A stretch of DNA of 64,000 nucleotides from Odobenus rosmarus divergens (Eukaryota; Chordata; Mammalia; Carnivora; Odobenidae). The position numbers were made by a program, and so were the translations under genes. Positions 1-11,772 of this stretch are shown here, piece by piece. Under the pieces are notes generated by a model. It did no database searches and had not been told where the DNA came from. It was given only the letters and a program-made list of their open reading frames with translations. The stretch spans positions 47,021 through 111,020 of the forward strand of contig NW_004450941.1 in NCBI RefSeq assembly GCF_000321225.1, in the 5' to 3' direction. Within the stretch, counting starts at the first letter, position 1; every line of letters starts with the position of its first letter.

Positions 1-2219
1 AAGTCATTGTTTCTTCTTGGGAAAACTCTGCTAACATACCAGCCAGCCAGCCAGCATATCATCTTTCGTCTGCATTTATTAACGGTTTAGAATGTCCATC
101 TGTTGTCCTTAGTAAATGGAACGCCAAGAAAAAAAAAAAGCATTCATTGAGTCTATCTATATATAACTGTTCTCTTTATGGAGAAAAGCTCCTTGGAATG
201 TTCTTCATAAATTAGAAACAAGGGACAAGTGTTGGTCAGAGAGAAATAATCCAACTTGCTGAACTTTTAAATGACATCCAGCAGATTCCTCTCGTCCTGG
301 GAGAAGATAAATATGTTTGTTTCAGATAAAATGAAAACCATCAATAGAACAGTTTCCCCAGATGTCTCAAACCACATTTATTTAGACTTTGGCGATGGTT
401 TGATGGGTGGTATCGAATGCAACAAGAGAAAAAAAAAAACTAACTAAATTTTCACGTGTATTTATGTTCACATAACCTCATACACTGATTCTATCTTGTT
501 TGTAGTTAGGGTAGGTCTGAAATTCAGGAAAACTACGAGGACATCAGTGCACTTCAGTTATGATTCAAAAAAACGTTACCCGGTTGGTTTGTGGAGCTGT
601 CAAAAGGTGAAACTGTAGTTAAAATGGGACCATTTGATAACATTCTAGTTAAGAGGACTAAGGGATAGTATGGGGGCTCCAAGCACATACAAGTGGATCA
701 AAGTCAGTTTACTTTGGAAAATAATGTAATCAGTCATGGCACATTCACAGAGAATATTTAATTTGTTGGAGTTAAATGACCCTCTGTGAAATTAGGGTTA
801 GTAGTGAGGTCTAATTTTACTTGGGCATATTGTTTTGAAATACACTGTATAGGAAGAAGGAAACTATAAATATAAGTCATTGCTTGGAAGCCATAATTAC
901 ATCACCTCAGTCTGATGCCATGGAGTCTAACAGCAATATAATTAGTACAATCATGTTGATCATGGTGGTGATATTAAGGGCTAGATTTCTGGGAATGTAA
1001 GCTGTTGACATGCAACACAGTATATAAATGAAAGAATAGCATCTAGACATAGATAATATGGAAAAAGAGCTATTAAATAAAAATACATCATTTCTAGTAG
1101 AAAAGAAGCAAATTTGATTTGGAGACATGAGTTGCAAATTTACCATAATAAGATTCTCAGTTCATGCTACATACCATAATTCAGTCTGAAGTATCCTTGA
1201 CAAATTAGCAATGCCTCTTTCTGGTTGCTTATTTGACTTGGAAAGAGAATTTGATCAGTGTTAGTTTTTAATATAAATGATCAGGGGTTGATGTCAGCAA
1301 CTTGCCTACAAGTTGTCTTCATCTGTTTAATTTCTTTCAAGTCTACCTCCAATTCATCTCCTCCTCTGAGAGGTGAATAAAAGGGAAAAATAGGTCATGA
1401 TAAAGAGGGTATTTTATTCTACTTTAAGTCAGCTTTGCAAAATCTCCCAGTTTTAGATAGATGCTTTTCCCCCTGACAGTAGCTTTACAATTGATAGTAA
1501 ATAACGATGAAAATGCAAATCAGGAGTTATCTTCTTTTGATAGAGAATTGAAGGCTCTTTATTTACATCTAATTTGAGAACATTTAAATTGCTGTATTGG
1601 TAAATATTTACACTTCTGTAATCATTGTGAATGCTCATTTTCAGTGAACTATATATTATTGTGTGTGTAAAAAGAAGAAATGGCTTAATGGTAATTTCAT
1701 TTGCCTTAATCTCTCCTCTTCCCCTCAGGACAACATTTATTATCACTGGCAGACTTAGCTAATATAGAAGAAAATGGAATTAAGTTTATGTGTCAAGTCT
1801 TTGTAATAATCTTTTAATAAACCTCCACAGGTATCATATAGATAGTATAGAGATGCTTCTTTAGTGAACTATGAATAATGGGAGTAATGGGATGGATTTG
1901 TGTTCTCACTTTATGCTTGTTCATCTTGTTCTCCTTCACTTTGCTTTTGAAGTCCATATGTTCATCTTGGCCACAGTAGGGCAGATTTTATGGCCATATA
2001 AGGAGAAGGGATGGATTATGCATCCAATTGTACCTGAAGTCGGTTTTCGTTTTCTGACATTTATTTTCTGGAATGGCAAGTAGCATCTTGGGTTTTCCAT
2101 ATAGTCCATGACTCATTGAACAGCTCTTCATTTTCCCTCAGAAAATAATGAATATATTGAAATTTAGGATAAGAATTTGTATTTTGCCATTAGCTTTTTC
2201 TTCTGTAATTTTAACCTAA
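1..2219. other. Unassigned non-repeat sequence
   Basis: AT-rich sequence with short A tracts (for example near 130 and 430). I see no interspersed repeat I can name, no RNA gene and no convincing exon. The open frames here are short and have no recognisable motif. Confidence 0.5.
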
Positions 2220-2455
2220 ACCCAGATACTCATAGCCAGAAATCCTGAGAGTCAGTCATCCTGACCTCTACCCCATCCTCTGCATGCTACTCCCGCTCCC
2301 AGTCAATCATTAAGTCCTGTTGGTTCAGCTCCTGGAATAGATCTGGAAGCTGCCCTCTCCTTTCCATTGGGATTAGCCAAGGTAGTCTTAGCTCAGGTCT
2401 CCTCCTCTCTTACATGTAATACTGCCACAGTCTCTGAACTGGTCTTCCTGTTGTT
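2220..2455 (+). repeat. Ancient LINE remnant, L2-like
   Basis: The stretch reads like the degraded pyrimidine-rich 3' part of an L2-type LINE: a segment resembling 'aagtcctgttggttcagctc', followed by a diverged 'ctgaactggtcttcctg' block. The similar fragment at 3620-3860 supports one family. The assignment is by eye and the edges are approximate. Confidence 0.4.
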
Positions 2456-3619
2456 GGGGAGCAAGAATTCCTGCCCCCTCAAAGGTCCTTCTAGCTGGAC
2501 TAAGAATCAAATTGACATGAGACAGATGAACAGGAGAAAATAAAATTTATTTTTTTAAGATTATTGATTTGAGAGAGAGAGAGAGAGAGCACAAGCAGGG
2601 GGAACGGCAAAGGGAGAGAGAAGCAGACTCCCCGCTGAGCAGGGAGCCCAATGCAGGGCTTGATCCCAGGACCCCGGGATCAGGACCTGAGCTGAAGGCA
2701 GACGCTTAACCGACTGAGCCACGCAGGCGCCCTGAAAATAAAATTTAATAGGGCGTACGTATGGGGAATCCACATAGATGTGGAAATTCCAAAGACAATC
2801 AGGCAAAATGAGGTATATAAGTCATTCTGAATTAAGGAGACTGGGACTGGGATTTCAGAGGAAAGGAATGCATTTCACAGGGCAATAAGAAGAGTAGATG
2901 TTTGGTAATTAGATGTTTGCGCTACCATACAGATGGGTCACTCCAATAAAATTTATCTCTGCCAATAACCCTTATTCTGGGAAAGACCCCTAATTTAGAT
3001 TCTTCTGTGTGGCTAAGGGAGGAACAAAAGTTTCTCTTGATCCCCCAGGGTCTCAAGTGTCCTCAGCTCAAAATAATCCAAATGCCAAGGTGGCTCATTC
3101 GGGGGGGGGGCAGCGTTGTCCTGGACCCCTTCATTGTCTTTGATCTTGTCTCTTTCCAGTTCATACTCAATGGTGTCACCGGTGTGCTCTATCTTAAAAA
3201 TGCTCATGAATTCAGCTTCCCAGTTTAAACATTTCAGGGAACTTTTCATTACCTACAGCAAAAGGAACAATATCAGTTGTCTAGAAAGACAATAGAAATG
3301 AGTGAAGCTAGCCCAAGGAGAGGTCTGAAACCTATTAGTCGATTAGCTGCAGCCTGGTGTTGTCATGCAGAATTGTGGGCCCCTTTTGCCTGATCTCCTT
3401 TGTTTTTCTCCTCAAGAGAAATTATAAATCCAGATTTTTATGTTACATCTCTTGATTTTTAAATGTTGGCAACTAATTCATTTTCTTAATCCTTTGAGGA
3501 TGGGGAAAACAACCTAGGTCTGCAGGCTAGTGGGACTGTAGATCACCATTTTGTAACTTTTATCCTCTAGGATCATATCTGATTCCCTTAATGTGGTGTC
3601 CAAAGTCCTTTATATGCTC
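2456..3619. other. Unassigned sequence around a SINE
   Basis: Apart from the SINE at 2550-2733 no element is named here. The flanks (2462-2549 and 2734-3000) have the texture of an old LTR or similar interspersed repeat, but I cannot assign a family. A run of ten or eleven G ends at 3110. Frames at 3007-3249 overlap on both strands and show no protein motif. Confidence 0.4.
2550..2733 (-). mobile_element. CAN SINE (tRNA-derived)
   Basis: The left side is the antisense A-tail and AGATT(A)TTGATTTGAGAGAG start; the right side is the antisense tRNA-like head ending in CAGGCGCCC. It is flanked by a perfect 14-bp TSD, gaaaataaaattta, at 2536-2549 and 2734-2747, which fixes both ends. Confidence 0.95.
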
Positions 3620-3860
3620 TTTCAGGCCTACATCTTGAGCTTCATTTCTCACAGCTCCTGTCTTTTCTACCTTCGAAAATAGCTCTCAGAATCCCTCTAT
3701 TTCTCTCTGTCCCTAGTGCCACTCCTCTATTTCGGGCCCTCATAATCTCTTCCCTGGATTACTACAATAGCGTATTAATTGGTCTGTGTGCTTCAAATCT
3801 CTCCTTGTTCCAAACTATTTTTCAAACTGTGATCTTTATAAATGTAACAGCATGATTTAT
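3620..3860 (+). repeat. Ancient LINE remnant, L2-like
   Basis: A diverged 'ctggattactacaatagcg...attggtctgtgtgcttc' block followed by 'gtgatctttataaatgtaac' matches the order of the conserved L2 segment just upstream of its 3' end. No TSD is visible, as expected for its age. Confidence 0.5.
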
Positions 3861-4922
3861 TGAGAATTTCATATAGCAGGGTGACCTATTGAGAAATTAC
3901 CTAGTGCTTTGTTTTCCTCTTCTGCAACTCATCAGGAAGAGATGAAAGGCATTTTTCCATTTCCCAGGTGAAGCAGCCAGGGCTGTGTATTTCAAAGAGA
4001 GATACAGTAGAGTGGCTTTCAGCAGAATGTCTGGCTAGGAAGTTAGGCTAGGGGACTCCACATGACTTCAGGATACTCTTACATTCAACAACTGATGGCT
4101 AGTGGGGCATTAGGTTCTGCAGCACAGAGAGTTGGACATCTGTGAACTCCATTGCGCTGGCAGGTGTTTTGTAGTCATCTTTGTAGCTAGATTCGGCTAT
4201 GGTGCCTATTATTCAATATCTACTCAGCAAATATTGTTGGGCTTCATGTGGGATTGAACCAGAAACCTTACATGGCTCTTGGTGAAGCTCTGGGTCCTCT
4301 CCTTAGAAATTTTAACATAATTTTGGAACATTTATGGACCACACCTCCAATATTATCTGTAGAACTGTTATGGGCTTAGCTTTCATCCAGAAAGTTACCT
4401 CTTAAACCTCACAAATCCCTTACAGAAGTAGAGACATGTACCTACTGTTGACAAGCGGGTTTTCAATGTCCAAAAGGGACAAAATCTAGAGACCAAACTG
4501 ATCAAACAAATGTATTCTTTGCTTTGTGCGAGATAGCAAGAACTTAAGAACAAGTATTACTTAAAGGAACAAATTCACTTTCTCCTTTAAAAGATGTTTC
4601 AGTTCTGTCTCCGTGAATCAAGTACAAGTTTCCTTAGAACTCTGGAATAAAACATTGTAAATTAGAAATGGGTACCCTGCTCTTGTGCACTTTCATTTTT
4701 TTGGTAAGGGATGGGCAAACAGTTTATCTCACATGCTAACTCTGAGGAGAGAGCTCTATACTTGGTAGTCCTATGTGTAATGTGTAAATAAATGAGCAAT
4801 AGCTCTGACTTGTGACACTATGTTTAGGAGGATTTTGAGGTTAAGTCCAGATTCAGTGTTAAAAATTTCACGATCACAGTAGAATGTTAGCCATGGACAT
4901 GGGATTGGATTGGCTCTTGGCA
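3861..4922. other. Unassigned sequence
   Basis: Nothing recognisable: no SINE head, LINE segment, RNA gene or exon-like frame. Confidence 0.45.
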
Positions 4923-5050
4923 CTTGGGCCACATATTCTCCTTGCCCACATATCCCCCACAGGCCACATATTCTCTTTTGGGCCATGTATTCCCACAGAC
5001 CCCATCTCTCCCTTAGCAGCATCTCTCCCATGGGCTACATATCCTCCATA
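4923..5050. repeat. Degenerate tandem repeat, unit about 17-20 bp
   Basis: The words 'gggccacatattctc', 'cccacatatcccc', 'ggccacatattctc', 'gggccatgtattccc' and 'gggctacatatcctcc' follow each other at roughly 17-40 bp steps. This is a decayed minisatellite-like array. The minus-strand frame through it (start at 5031) is a consequence of the repeat and is not called as a gene. Confidence 0.5.
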
Positions 5051-5257
5051 CTGTTTTGATTAAGGGTTCATGCCTCTTCAGTTTATTTCTTCCACAAATA
5101 TCTGGAAAGAAGTTATTTTATTTGATTTTTAGTAAACCTCTCTACTTCAATTTATAGACAAAACCAAAGACCTGCCTGAGAGGTGAGGGACTTGATACTT
5201 AAGGGCTATAAATTATGGGTGAGCCCGCTCATCAATTTAAGTGAGTCTAAAATAGTG

Positions 5258-5510
5258 TAGTCTAGTAGTTAATTGATGGGTTCTGGAATCTTATAGAATA
5301 GGATTTAGGTCTATTTGCTACCTACTGGTGGAGTGACTTTTGGCTAAAATACCTTGCTCTAAACCTCCTCCTTTTCATCTGAAAAATGAGGATAATAATC
5401 AGTGCCTAGCAAGTTGTTTTGAAGATTAAGTGAAATAATGAATAGGGAGTTTTTAGAATAGTACCTGGCATATAGTGAGTACTCTATCAATGTAAATAAC
5501 TGCTTAACTG
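5258..5510 (+). repeat. MIR SINE remnant
   Basis: Order of MIR landmarks on the plus strand: a diverged tRNA-related part, a 'cctccttttcatctgaaaaatgag' core, 'gataataatcagtgcctagc', and the 3' end 'cctggcatatagtgagtactc'. Confidence 0.7.
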
Positions 5511-5610
5511 AATAAAATCTACTTTTGCTTCATTATGAAGGTGTTATTTTCAACACTTACCATAAGAAGTCAGCCAGATCTTAGATTTGTTTAAAAAACA
5601 TAGAGGCATT

Positions 5611-5632
5611 AAAAAAAAAAAAAAAAAAAAAA
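5611..5632. repeat. Poly(A) tract, 22 A
   Basis: Uninterrupted run of 22 A. No SINE or L1 body precedes it, so I cannot link it to a retroelement tail. Confidence 0.85.
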
Positions 5633-5739
5633 GGTGTGTCAAGATGAGGCCGTTAGATAGGTCATTTTGAATAAACAGCTGCCTGGTTGAAATGAGTGAC
5701 TTTCCTTTCTTATTTTTTCAACACTTATAAGACTAATGA

Positions 5740-5830
5740 ATTTCAGATATGTTTTCTACAACTACCTCATGAAGTGGGCAGCAGTAGCCTCATTTACAGA
5801 TGAGGAAAGCAGGTCTGTCCGCTCTTTACA
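5740..5830 (-). repeat. MIR fragment
   Basis: A short segment containing 'cctcatttacagatgaggaaa', the conserved MIR core in antisense. Only the core is recognisable. Confidence 0.4.
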
Positions 5831-6390
5831 TTCTCTCCTTCGCGTCTCCAGAGTAATTCCATAGACAACAAGCTCAGCAAATACTTAGTGCTGAGTGAGG
5901 GAGTGAGCAAGCCAGAGCTCAAGAATGCAGGTGGCTCAGTGGTCTGGAGAAGGGACTGTAAGTCTGCCAAGGATGACATTTTATCCATTCTCTGGTCTTT
6001 GGTTGGGCCATACTTAAATCTGTACTAAATGAGGAGCCTGTATGCTGATTTGGGAGACTGCAAGAGAAGGCATTTTTTCAAAGTTTCTTTTAATAATGCC
6101 TTCAAAAATATAATGGCTTTTAAGGATAAGAACATCATCTGGTATGAGAAGAGAGGAAAAGAGTAATTTTTCTAAAAAAGCAAAAATTAAGAAATGAATT
6201 ACTTAGTAATGAAGAATGTCTAATCACCTGTTTTGGCAGCAGAGTCTCAGTTTGTCACCTGTAAATTGAGAGTACTGATTGTCTTTACCTCACATGCTCC
6301 TGGATGGATATAACTAGTGTGTGTAAAAGGCACTTAGGGTATAATTACTTATAATGTGGTAAATATTCAATATGTTAGTATACCTTTTTT

Positions 6391-6585
6391 TGAGTATAGG
6401 TGATACACGATGTTACATTAGTTTCAGGTGTACAACTTAGTGATTTGACAACTCTGTACATTATGCTGTGCTCACCACAAGTGTGGCTCCCATCTGTTAC
6501 CATACAGTGCTATTACAATGCCATTGACTGTATTCCCTGTGTTATACCTTTCATCTCTGTGACTAGTCTTACCATAGCTGGAACC
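6391..6585 (-). mobile_element. Short 5'-truncated L1 3' end
   Basis: Only about 195 bp of L1 3'UTR is present, antisense ('gtacaacttagtgatttgac', 'ctctgtacattatgctgtg'). A perfect 16-bp TSD, ttagtatacctttttt, lies at 6375-6390 and 6586-6601. Closely related 3'UTR segments occur at 23781-23852 and 35483-35885. Confidence 0.9.
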
Positions 6586-6601
6586 TTAGTATACCTTTTT
6601 T

Positions 6602-8527
6602 AATATCTCATTTGGCAAAATCAAGATGGCATATGAATCCTTAGGGAGAAAAAAATCAAAGAAAAATTACATTCAGTGAGGGGGGAAATTTAAAGCCATG
6701 AATGTTTTCTAAGTAGTTACCTGAAAACCTAAAGACACAAGAGAGCAGAAAATGAACAGCCAAATGATGAGTATTTGAAATAAAACAGTATCCTTAAAAA
6801 ATAGCATACACTATTTTCAGGAAGCAAGGCCTTCAAAGCTTTTACTCATTCCAATTTCCTCATGGAATTGATCAGTATATATTGTACAACTATTGCATTT
6901 CAGTTGGATTTGGAATCTACACAGTATCAAAATGAGCATGCGCGTGCGTGCACACACACACACACATCCAGCTGATAGGAGCTACTCAGTTAACTCGGAC
7001 TGTAAATATTTTATTTACAAAATCAGGTCTTTCCTATGGACCCCCTCCACAATCATACTGTACAGTACAAGGGCTTTCATGATACTCAGTCATTTTTGGC
7101 AGCAGCTACTCCCAGTCTTTAGAGGATGCCGGATCCCTGGCATTATAAGAAGAGTTCTGGCCTCATATACAAGAAATACAAGGTCTTCATTATACCAGAG
7201 TTTAATACTCACCGCCAGAAGGCTTTATATTCAATGTACACACAGAATCTCTGTCTTGCCTTCAGACGGAACGACTGTTTTTTTTCTGTCGTGTGTTGCA
7301 AAACTGCCATAATTACATGGACAGCTACAGAGACTCACACTCAAAATCAAAACAGACAAACCAATTAAATACATTTCACAAACAACTTTCAAAATGAGTC
7401 TAATCTACCAAAGTGCCCTAGTAATTGACTTAGATACCCACATAGTGACAATGACAGTTTTTTCTGATTAAGAGAGCTTTCCTTTTTTTGTTACTGTAGT
7501 TGGAAACAGAGAAATCTTGCTTTAAGGAAACCTGGTGTAAAAATACAGATTCATAGCTCAGCAAACCGGGGTGTCTGTGTTTTGAATATTTTTTATTACA
7601 GAAGGACCATTTGCACAAATCACCCCAGAAGTCTGTTGATAAGAATCCAGAGGATGGTTAGCAACTACCTTTAGGCACTTTAGAGGTTCCCAAACACTTT
7701 CTCCAACCTGATCTCCTTTGATCCTTATAGGAGATGTGTGAGGAAGCAGGGTGAGATTTGTTTTCTTTTTTTCTATGTACGAGGCTCAGGGAGGGCTCTG
7801 GGTCATTGGTTTCATAAATGACTAAGCCAGGACAAGGGGGGAGTCCATCACTTTCTCCTAGTTGAGGGTCATGCTTCCTTGGCCAGTGCATTTGGCAAGG
7901 ATTCAGTTGAAAAAATGTCTTTTCCAGGAGCACTTAGAGGCATAAAATCATGTATTTCTGAATTGCCTGTGCCCTTGCCATCCCTTGCAGATGGAGGGAG
8001 ATGAGGAAGACCCCATTTTATCCATTTGGTACACAATGTATGGGACCTAGGACTTAGGTGTTTTGCATGTGACTATGAAAATGGTTGAGACTTGGAAAAA
8101 ATATTGGTTCCAAATTAGGATAAAAATTTTTAAATTGAAATGAATAAATGCTTCATTAAATGACTACTTAACATTGGGTCAGCTAGTCACCTGCAAGTGA
8201 ACTCAACCTCTATACATAGAGACAAAGATATTAATGGGGATACATTTAAATATGTTTTGTATGCTATGAGATGCAACTTTAAAAAGTAAGCATTCCTGGG
8301 GCATACCAGGTATTAAGGTGGTCTGGTTGAAAGGGACAGAGGTAAAGTCAATGGTAAGTGAAAGGGTATCCTGGGAAAATGTTAATTTTTTTTCTGCTTG
8401 GGGGATGCCAGTGGCTAGCTTTTATGTGTGTCTCAGTAGCTCCATATACAGTAGGTGAGGCTATTCAAAGGGCAAAGATTAGGATGGGAGCAATATACAG
8501 TTATATAATTATCAACCCATTTTTCCC
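6602..8527. other. Unassigned sequence
   Basis: No repeat family recognised except a (CA)n run near 6950-6966. Overlapping open frames at 6893-7368 lack protein motifs, and the minus frame at 7658-7933 is likewise uninformative. This could be intron or UTR sequence. Confidence 0.45.
6950..6966. repeat. Short (CA)n microsatellite
   Basis: About eight CA dinucleotides following an alternating gcgtgcgtgca stretch. Confidence 0.8.
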
Positions 8528-8762
8528 TTGAGTCTGGGGTTGCCAGATTTAGCTAATTAAAAGTACAAGATGCCCGGTTAAATTTAAATTTCAGATAAAT
8601 GGGTAATTTTTTTAGCGTAAGTACTAAATGTAAATAAGTATATTCAACATTAAGTATATCTCATGCAATATTTGAGATATACCATATTCATCCTAAAATA
8701 CTCATTGTTTATTATAATTTCAGATTTTACTGAGTGTCCTGTATTTAATGTGAGAACCCTAC
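8528..8762. repeat. Palindromic MITE-like DNA transposon
   Basis: Starts 'tggggttgccagatttagc' and ends 'gtcctgtatttaatgtgagaaccct'; the interior is an imperfect palindrome around 8640-8690 ('aagtatatctcatgcaatatttgagatata'). This layout fits a small non-autonomous DNA transposon. MER53 is my guess for the family, from memory. A related fragment is at 18962-19075. Confidence 0.5.
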
Positions 8763-9219
8763 TTGAGGCATTTCAGTCTGGTTCACTTATGTTTCTAGAC
8801 CTTTAGGTTGAGAGTCCTGGCGTCATGGCCAGTATGGATTCTTCACTTAATTTCTCATTAATTTGCAAAAAGTACATATTTGAGATGGCTCAATTTATGA
8901 GGATTAGTCCCCAAAGTGTTCAGTTGATTTCCTAACCGCCCTTCTCTTGCCCCCATGCACTGTCTCACCTGAGCCTAAGAAACTCGAACCTTTCGAATCT
9001 GTGAGGAAGGCAGATGCATTGATAATGTGCAGGTAGGGCTGCTATGGTGTGGTGATTCGGACCATTTTTCTAGACGATGTTGCTAGTGGTTTGGCTGACA
9101 GATGCCTGGTTGTCCTGGGCATATAAGACGTGTTTATAAAGATCTGCTGGACTGTAAGCTGCTTAAGGCTTTTTTATCTTTATATACTCAAAGCCTTGCA
9201 AAGTACCCTGACTTCAGAG
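8763..9219. other. Unassigned sequence
   Basis: No named element; contains a chance open frame beginning at 9102. Confidence 0.4.
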
Positions 9220-9370
9220 AACATGGACTGGATTTGCATCGTGATTTTTATTTCCTAGTGGCAAGACCTTTGTTGGTAATTTTGTTCCTCTGTACTTCTA
9301 TTTCCTTATGTGTAAAATGGTGATAGGAATTTCTATAAAGCATGTGGAGTTGTGTCAGGGTTAAATGAAA

Positions 9371-9407
<37 letters not shown>

Positions 9408-9450
9408 CTGATAATAGTCACTATATGGCTTTGACTAAATGGTAGTATTC
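9220..9450 (+). repeat. MIR remnant interrupted by (TA)n
   Basis: The MIR core is visible as 'acttctatttccttatgtg' followed by 'taaaatggtgataggaat' and 'gggttaaatgaaatgatat'. The last word runs into a (TA)n microsatellite. Confidence 0.55.
9373..9403. repeat. (TA)n microsatellite
   Basis: About fifteen uninterrupted TA dinucleotides inside the MIR 3' half, probably grown from the 'atgatat' word. Confidence 0.9.
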
Positions 9451-10043
9451 ATTAGGTCCATAATGGACTGTTTTCTACCTTTAAATATTTATTGGCAAAA
9501 GCCAGCATGATGGTAAATGTAACAGTCATCAAATTAATTTCTCATGTGTTTATACCTCAATTGTGGAGAATTGTTCAATCATATTGTAAGAAATTTGATT
9601 CCAAAGTCCCCTTTGCACTTGGGAAGCAGCATTAGAAATTCAGATGCTGCACTTTCCTGCCTCTGAAAATGTAGCTACCCCCACCGCTGCCTCCACAACT
9701 ACACCACCCCCCCAGGCTTTAAGTGCAAGGACCATCCAGACTTGAGCTTGCTTCTGAACTGGAGAGATTAGGGGAATTTGGAAAACAACATGGTGCCATC
9801 CCTGCTCTTTTTTACTGATGGTGGTTTAGTAAGAATGTAGACCATTTTCACTACACAAACAAGCTAGATATGGAGGCAGTAAACACTATTCCAAGTGAAG
9901 GGTTCAGGATCCATTATTCAAAATACAATCATCTGAGAAAATTGCATAGTGTTAGTATCAGTATTAAAATACAAGGGACAGAGGCCCTTGTATCAGGAAG
10001 TCCTGTAATAAGATTCAGAATATTTATTTAAAAATTACAAATA
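9451..10043. other. Unassigned sequence
   Basis: A C-rich patch at 9678-9715; otherwise nothing I can name. Confidence 0.4.
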
Positions 10044-10145
10044 GGGCACCTGGCTGGCTCAGTCAGTAGAGTGTGTGACTCTTGATCTGGGGGTTGTGGG
10101 TTTGAGCCCCACGTCGGGTATAGAGATTACTTAAAAATAAAATCT
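10044..10145 (+). mobile_element. CAN SINE, short older subfamily
   Basis: Begins GGGCACCTGGCTGGCTCAG, continues with 'gactcttgatctgggggttg' and ends 'agagattacttaaaaataaa'. This body lacks the long (CT)n part of the young copies and resembles the copy at 45828-45927. Confidence 0.85.
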
Positions 10146-10590
10146 GTAATAGAAAAATTAATAACAAATCTGAAAAAACTCTCAGGCTTATGTTTCTGAA
10201 GTCCTCAATGCCTTAAACACGTCCACTGGTATCCATAGCTTTCTGTCAGTGGTGTGATGGAACTTACTCAAAGTAGTGCAAGAGAACTGATTATTGAATT
10301 TTCAAAAATTGTACAAACTGGTTATTAAACCTCTGGTAGCTTGGAATCTGCTATGGTGGTAGTATTTACATCCAGCAGAGAAATCCACAAAGGCTACAAA
10401 ATAGCACCGCCACCACCACCACCTACCTGCCTTCAACCTATTTACTCCTATGCCACTCCTTTCTGCATACTCAGTTGTGAAGAAAATTGTCCTGGGAGTC
10501 TTCCTCATTAGAGGATCTTCTACAAGCTTATCAGAAAAAACAATCTCATCTCATTTCTCCCAAGAGCCGGGAGAAGAGGAAATGAGATAG
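10146..10590. other. Unassigned sequence with a short CCA run
   Basis: Contains 'ccgccaccaccaccacctacc' at about 10408-10428 (a small trinucleotide run). The minus-strand open frame over it (10302-10508) has no recognisable domain. Confidence 0.4.
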
Positions 10591-10604
10591 AAGTAATTCC
10601 TCTA

Positions 10605-10802
10605 GGGGCGCCTGGGTGGCTCAGTCGTTAAGCGTCTGCCTTCAGCTCAGGTCATGATCCCAGGGTCCTGGGATTGAGCCCCACATCGGGCTCCCTGCTC
10701 AGCGGGGAGCCTGCTTCTCCCTCTCCCACTGCCCCCGCTTGTGTTCCCTCTCTCGCTGTGTCTCTCTTTGTCAAATAAATAAATAAAATCTTTTTTAAAA
10801 AA
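10605..10802 (+). mobile_element. CAN SINE, full length
   Basis: Complete head-to-tail copy: GGGGCGCCTGGGTGGCTCAG head with A-box-like 'tggctcagtcg' and B-box-like 'gattgagcccc', a CT-rich 3' part, then AAATAAATAAATAAAATC and an A-tail. A perfect 14-bp TSD, aagtaattcctcta, lies at 10591-10604 and 10803-10816. Confidence 0.97.
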
Positions 10803-10869
10803 AAGTAATTCCTCTACACGGGAAGCCTCACAGTACACAGTTTATTCGTGTATTCCAACATTCCTATTA

Positions 10870-11095
10870 GTACTAATAATAATGAGTGATACTGTTTTAG
10901 TTCTTACCATGGGCCATAGCTTGTCCTATGCAGTATGCAGTATATCATGTTATCCTCACAACGATCACATGTGACTCAAACTGACTGATAAAAGTAAATG
11001 AATCTCAGAAGAGTTGGGGGCTTGCAAATGTTCACATAGCCAGGAAGAAGTAGATTTGATTGCTAGTCTCTCTACCTCTACCAGGGCTGTGTTTT
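10870..11095 (-). repeat. MIR remnant
   Basis: Antisense MIR order: 'ctgttttagttcttaccatggg', 'gttatcctcacaacgatc', 'gaatctcagaagagttggggg', 'catagccagg'. Confidence 0.55.
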
Positions 11096-11224
11096 TCTGA
11101 CTTGCTGGGTATTGGCATCCATGTCAGTGCCCAATATGGCGCTTGCATATTGTATGATTTCAACATTTATTTGTAAAATTGAATCATAATTTGTAAAGCC
11201 TACATTATTTAACCTCACACCTAA

Positions 11225-11335
11225 TTTAGATACCGTGAGCTCCTAGTAACAGTGTTGTCCTATTTTCATAGCCTCAACACCTGGCAGAGTCCTGGGCATA
11301 TAGATGGTGCTCAATAAGGATTTGTTCGATGGAAA
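11225..11335 (+). repeat. L2 LINE 3' end
   Basis: Contains 'gtgagctcctagtaacagtg', 'caacacctggcagagtcctggg', 'gatggtgctcaataaggatttg', the standard order of the L2 3' terminus. Confidence 0.65.
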
Positions 11336-11609
11336 TGAACTTGTCAATTTTCATAGCAAGTAGGTTGACTTAGAAAAAGAATAGGAGCTGGTCTTGGGAC
11401 TGAGGTTACACAGATTTTAAGCTTTCATGGGATTTCTGAAGCTGTGTCCCTCTACACCTGGTTTACAATAGCAGTAACCAGAAAGGGGCATGATGTTGAG
11501 TGCAGTTCCTTTGGTGCTAGTAGACTGTTTTTCTATTTCAAATATTCTGTCAGAGAAGCAAAGGAGAAAGGAAACATATTTATTGATGAACAGTCATTTT
11601 TTTAAGAGA

Positions 11610-11772
11610 TTTCATATGCGTGTAAAGCAACCTTACAAGGTTGGGACCTTATTTGTATTTTACAGGTAAGGAAACTAAGACTCAGAGAGGCTACACAGCT
11701 GGTATGAAACACAGCAGATTGGGAGTCATACTCAGGACTTGTCATCTCAGACTCTGCCAGTGATGATACCAG
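11610..11772 (-). repeat. MIR remnant
   Basis: Antisense core 'attttacaggtaaggaaact' with 'agactcagagaggctacaca' and 'gctggtatgaaacacag'. Confidence 0.65.

Noticed and set aside
6893..7368. Plus-strand open frames of 139 and 80 residues
   Set aside because: They overlap in different frames, start in or near a CA repeat and show no motif; chance frames.
10605..10680. tRNA-like sequence with A and B boxes (also in the other SINE heads)
   Set aside because: It is the tRNA-derived head of a CAN SINE, without a complete cloverleaf, and is repeated in every copy. No true tRNA gene was found.
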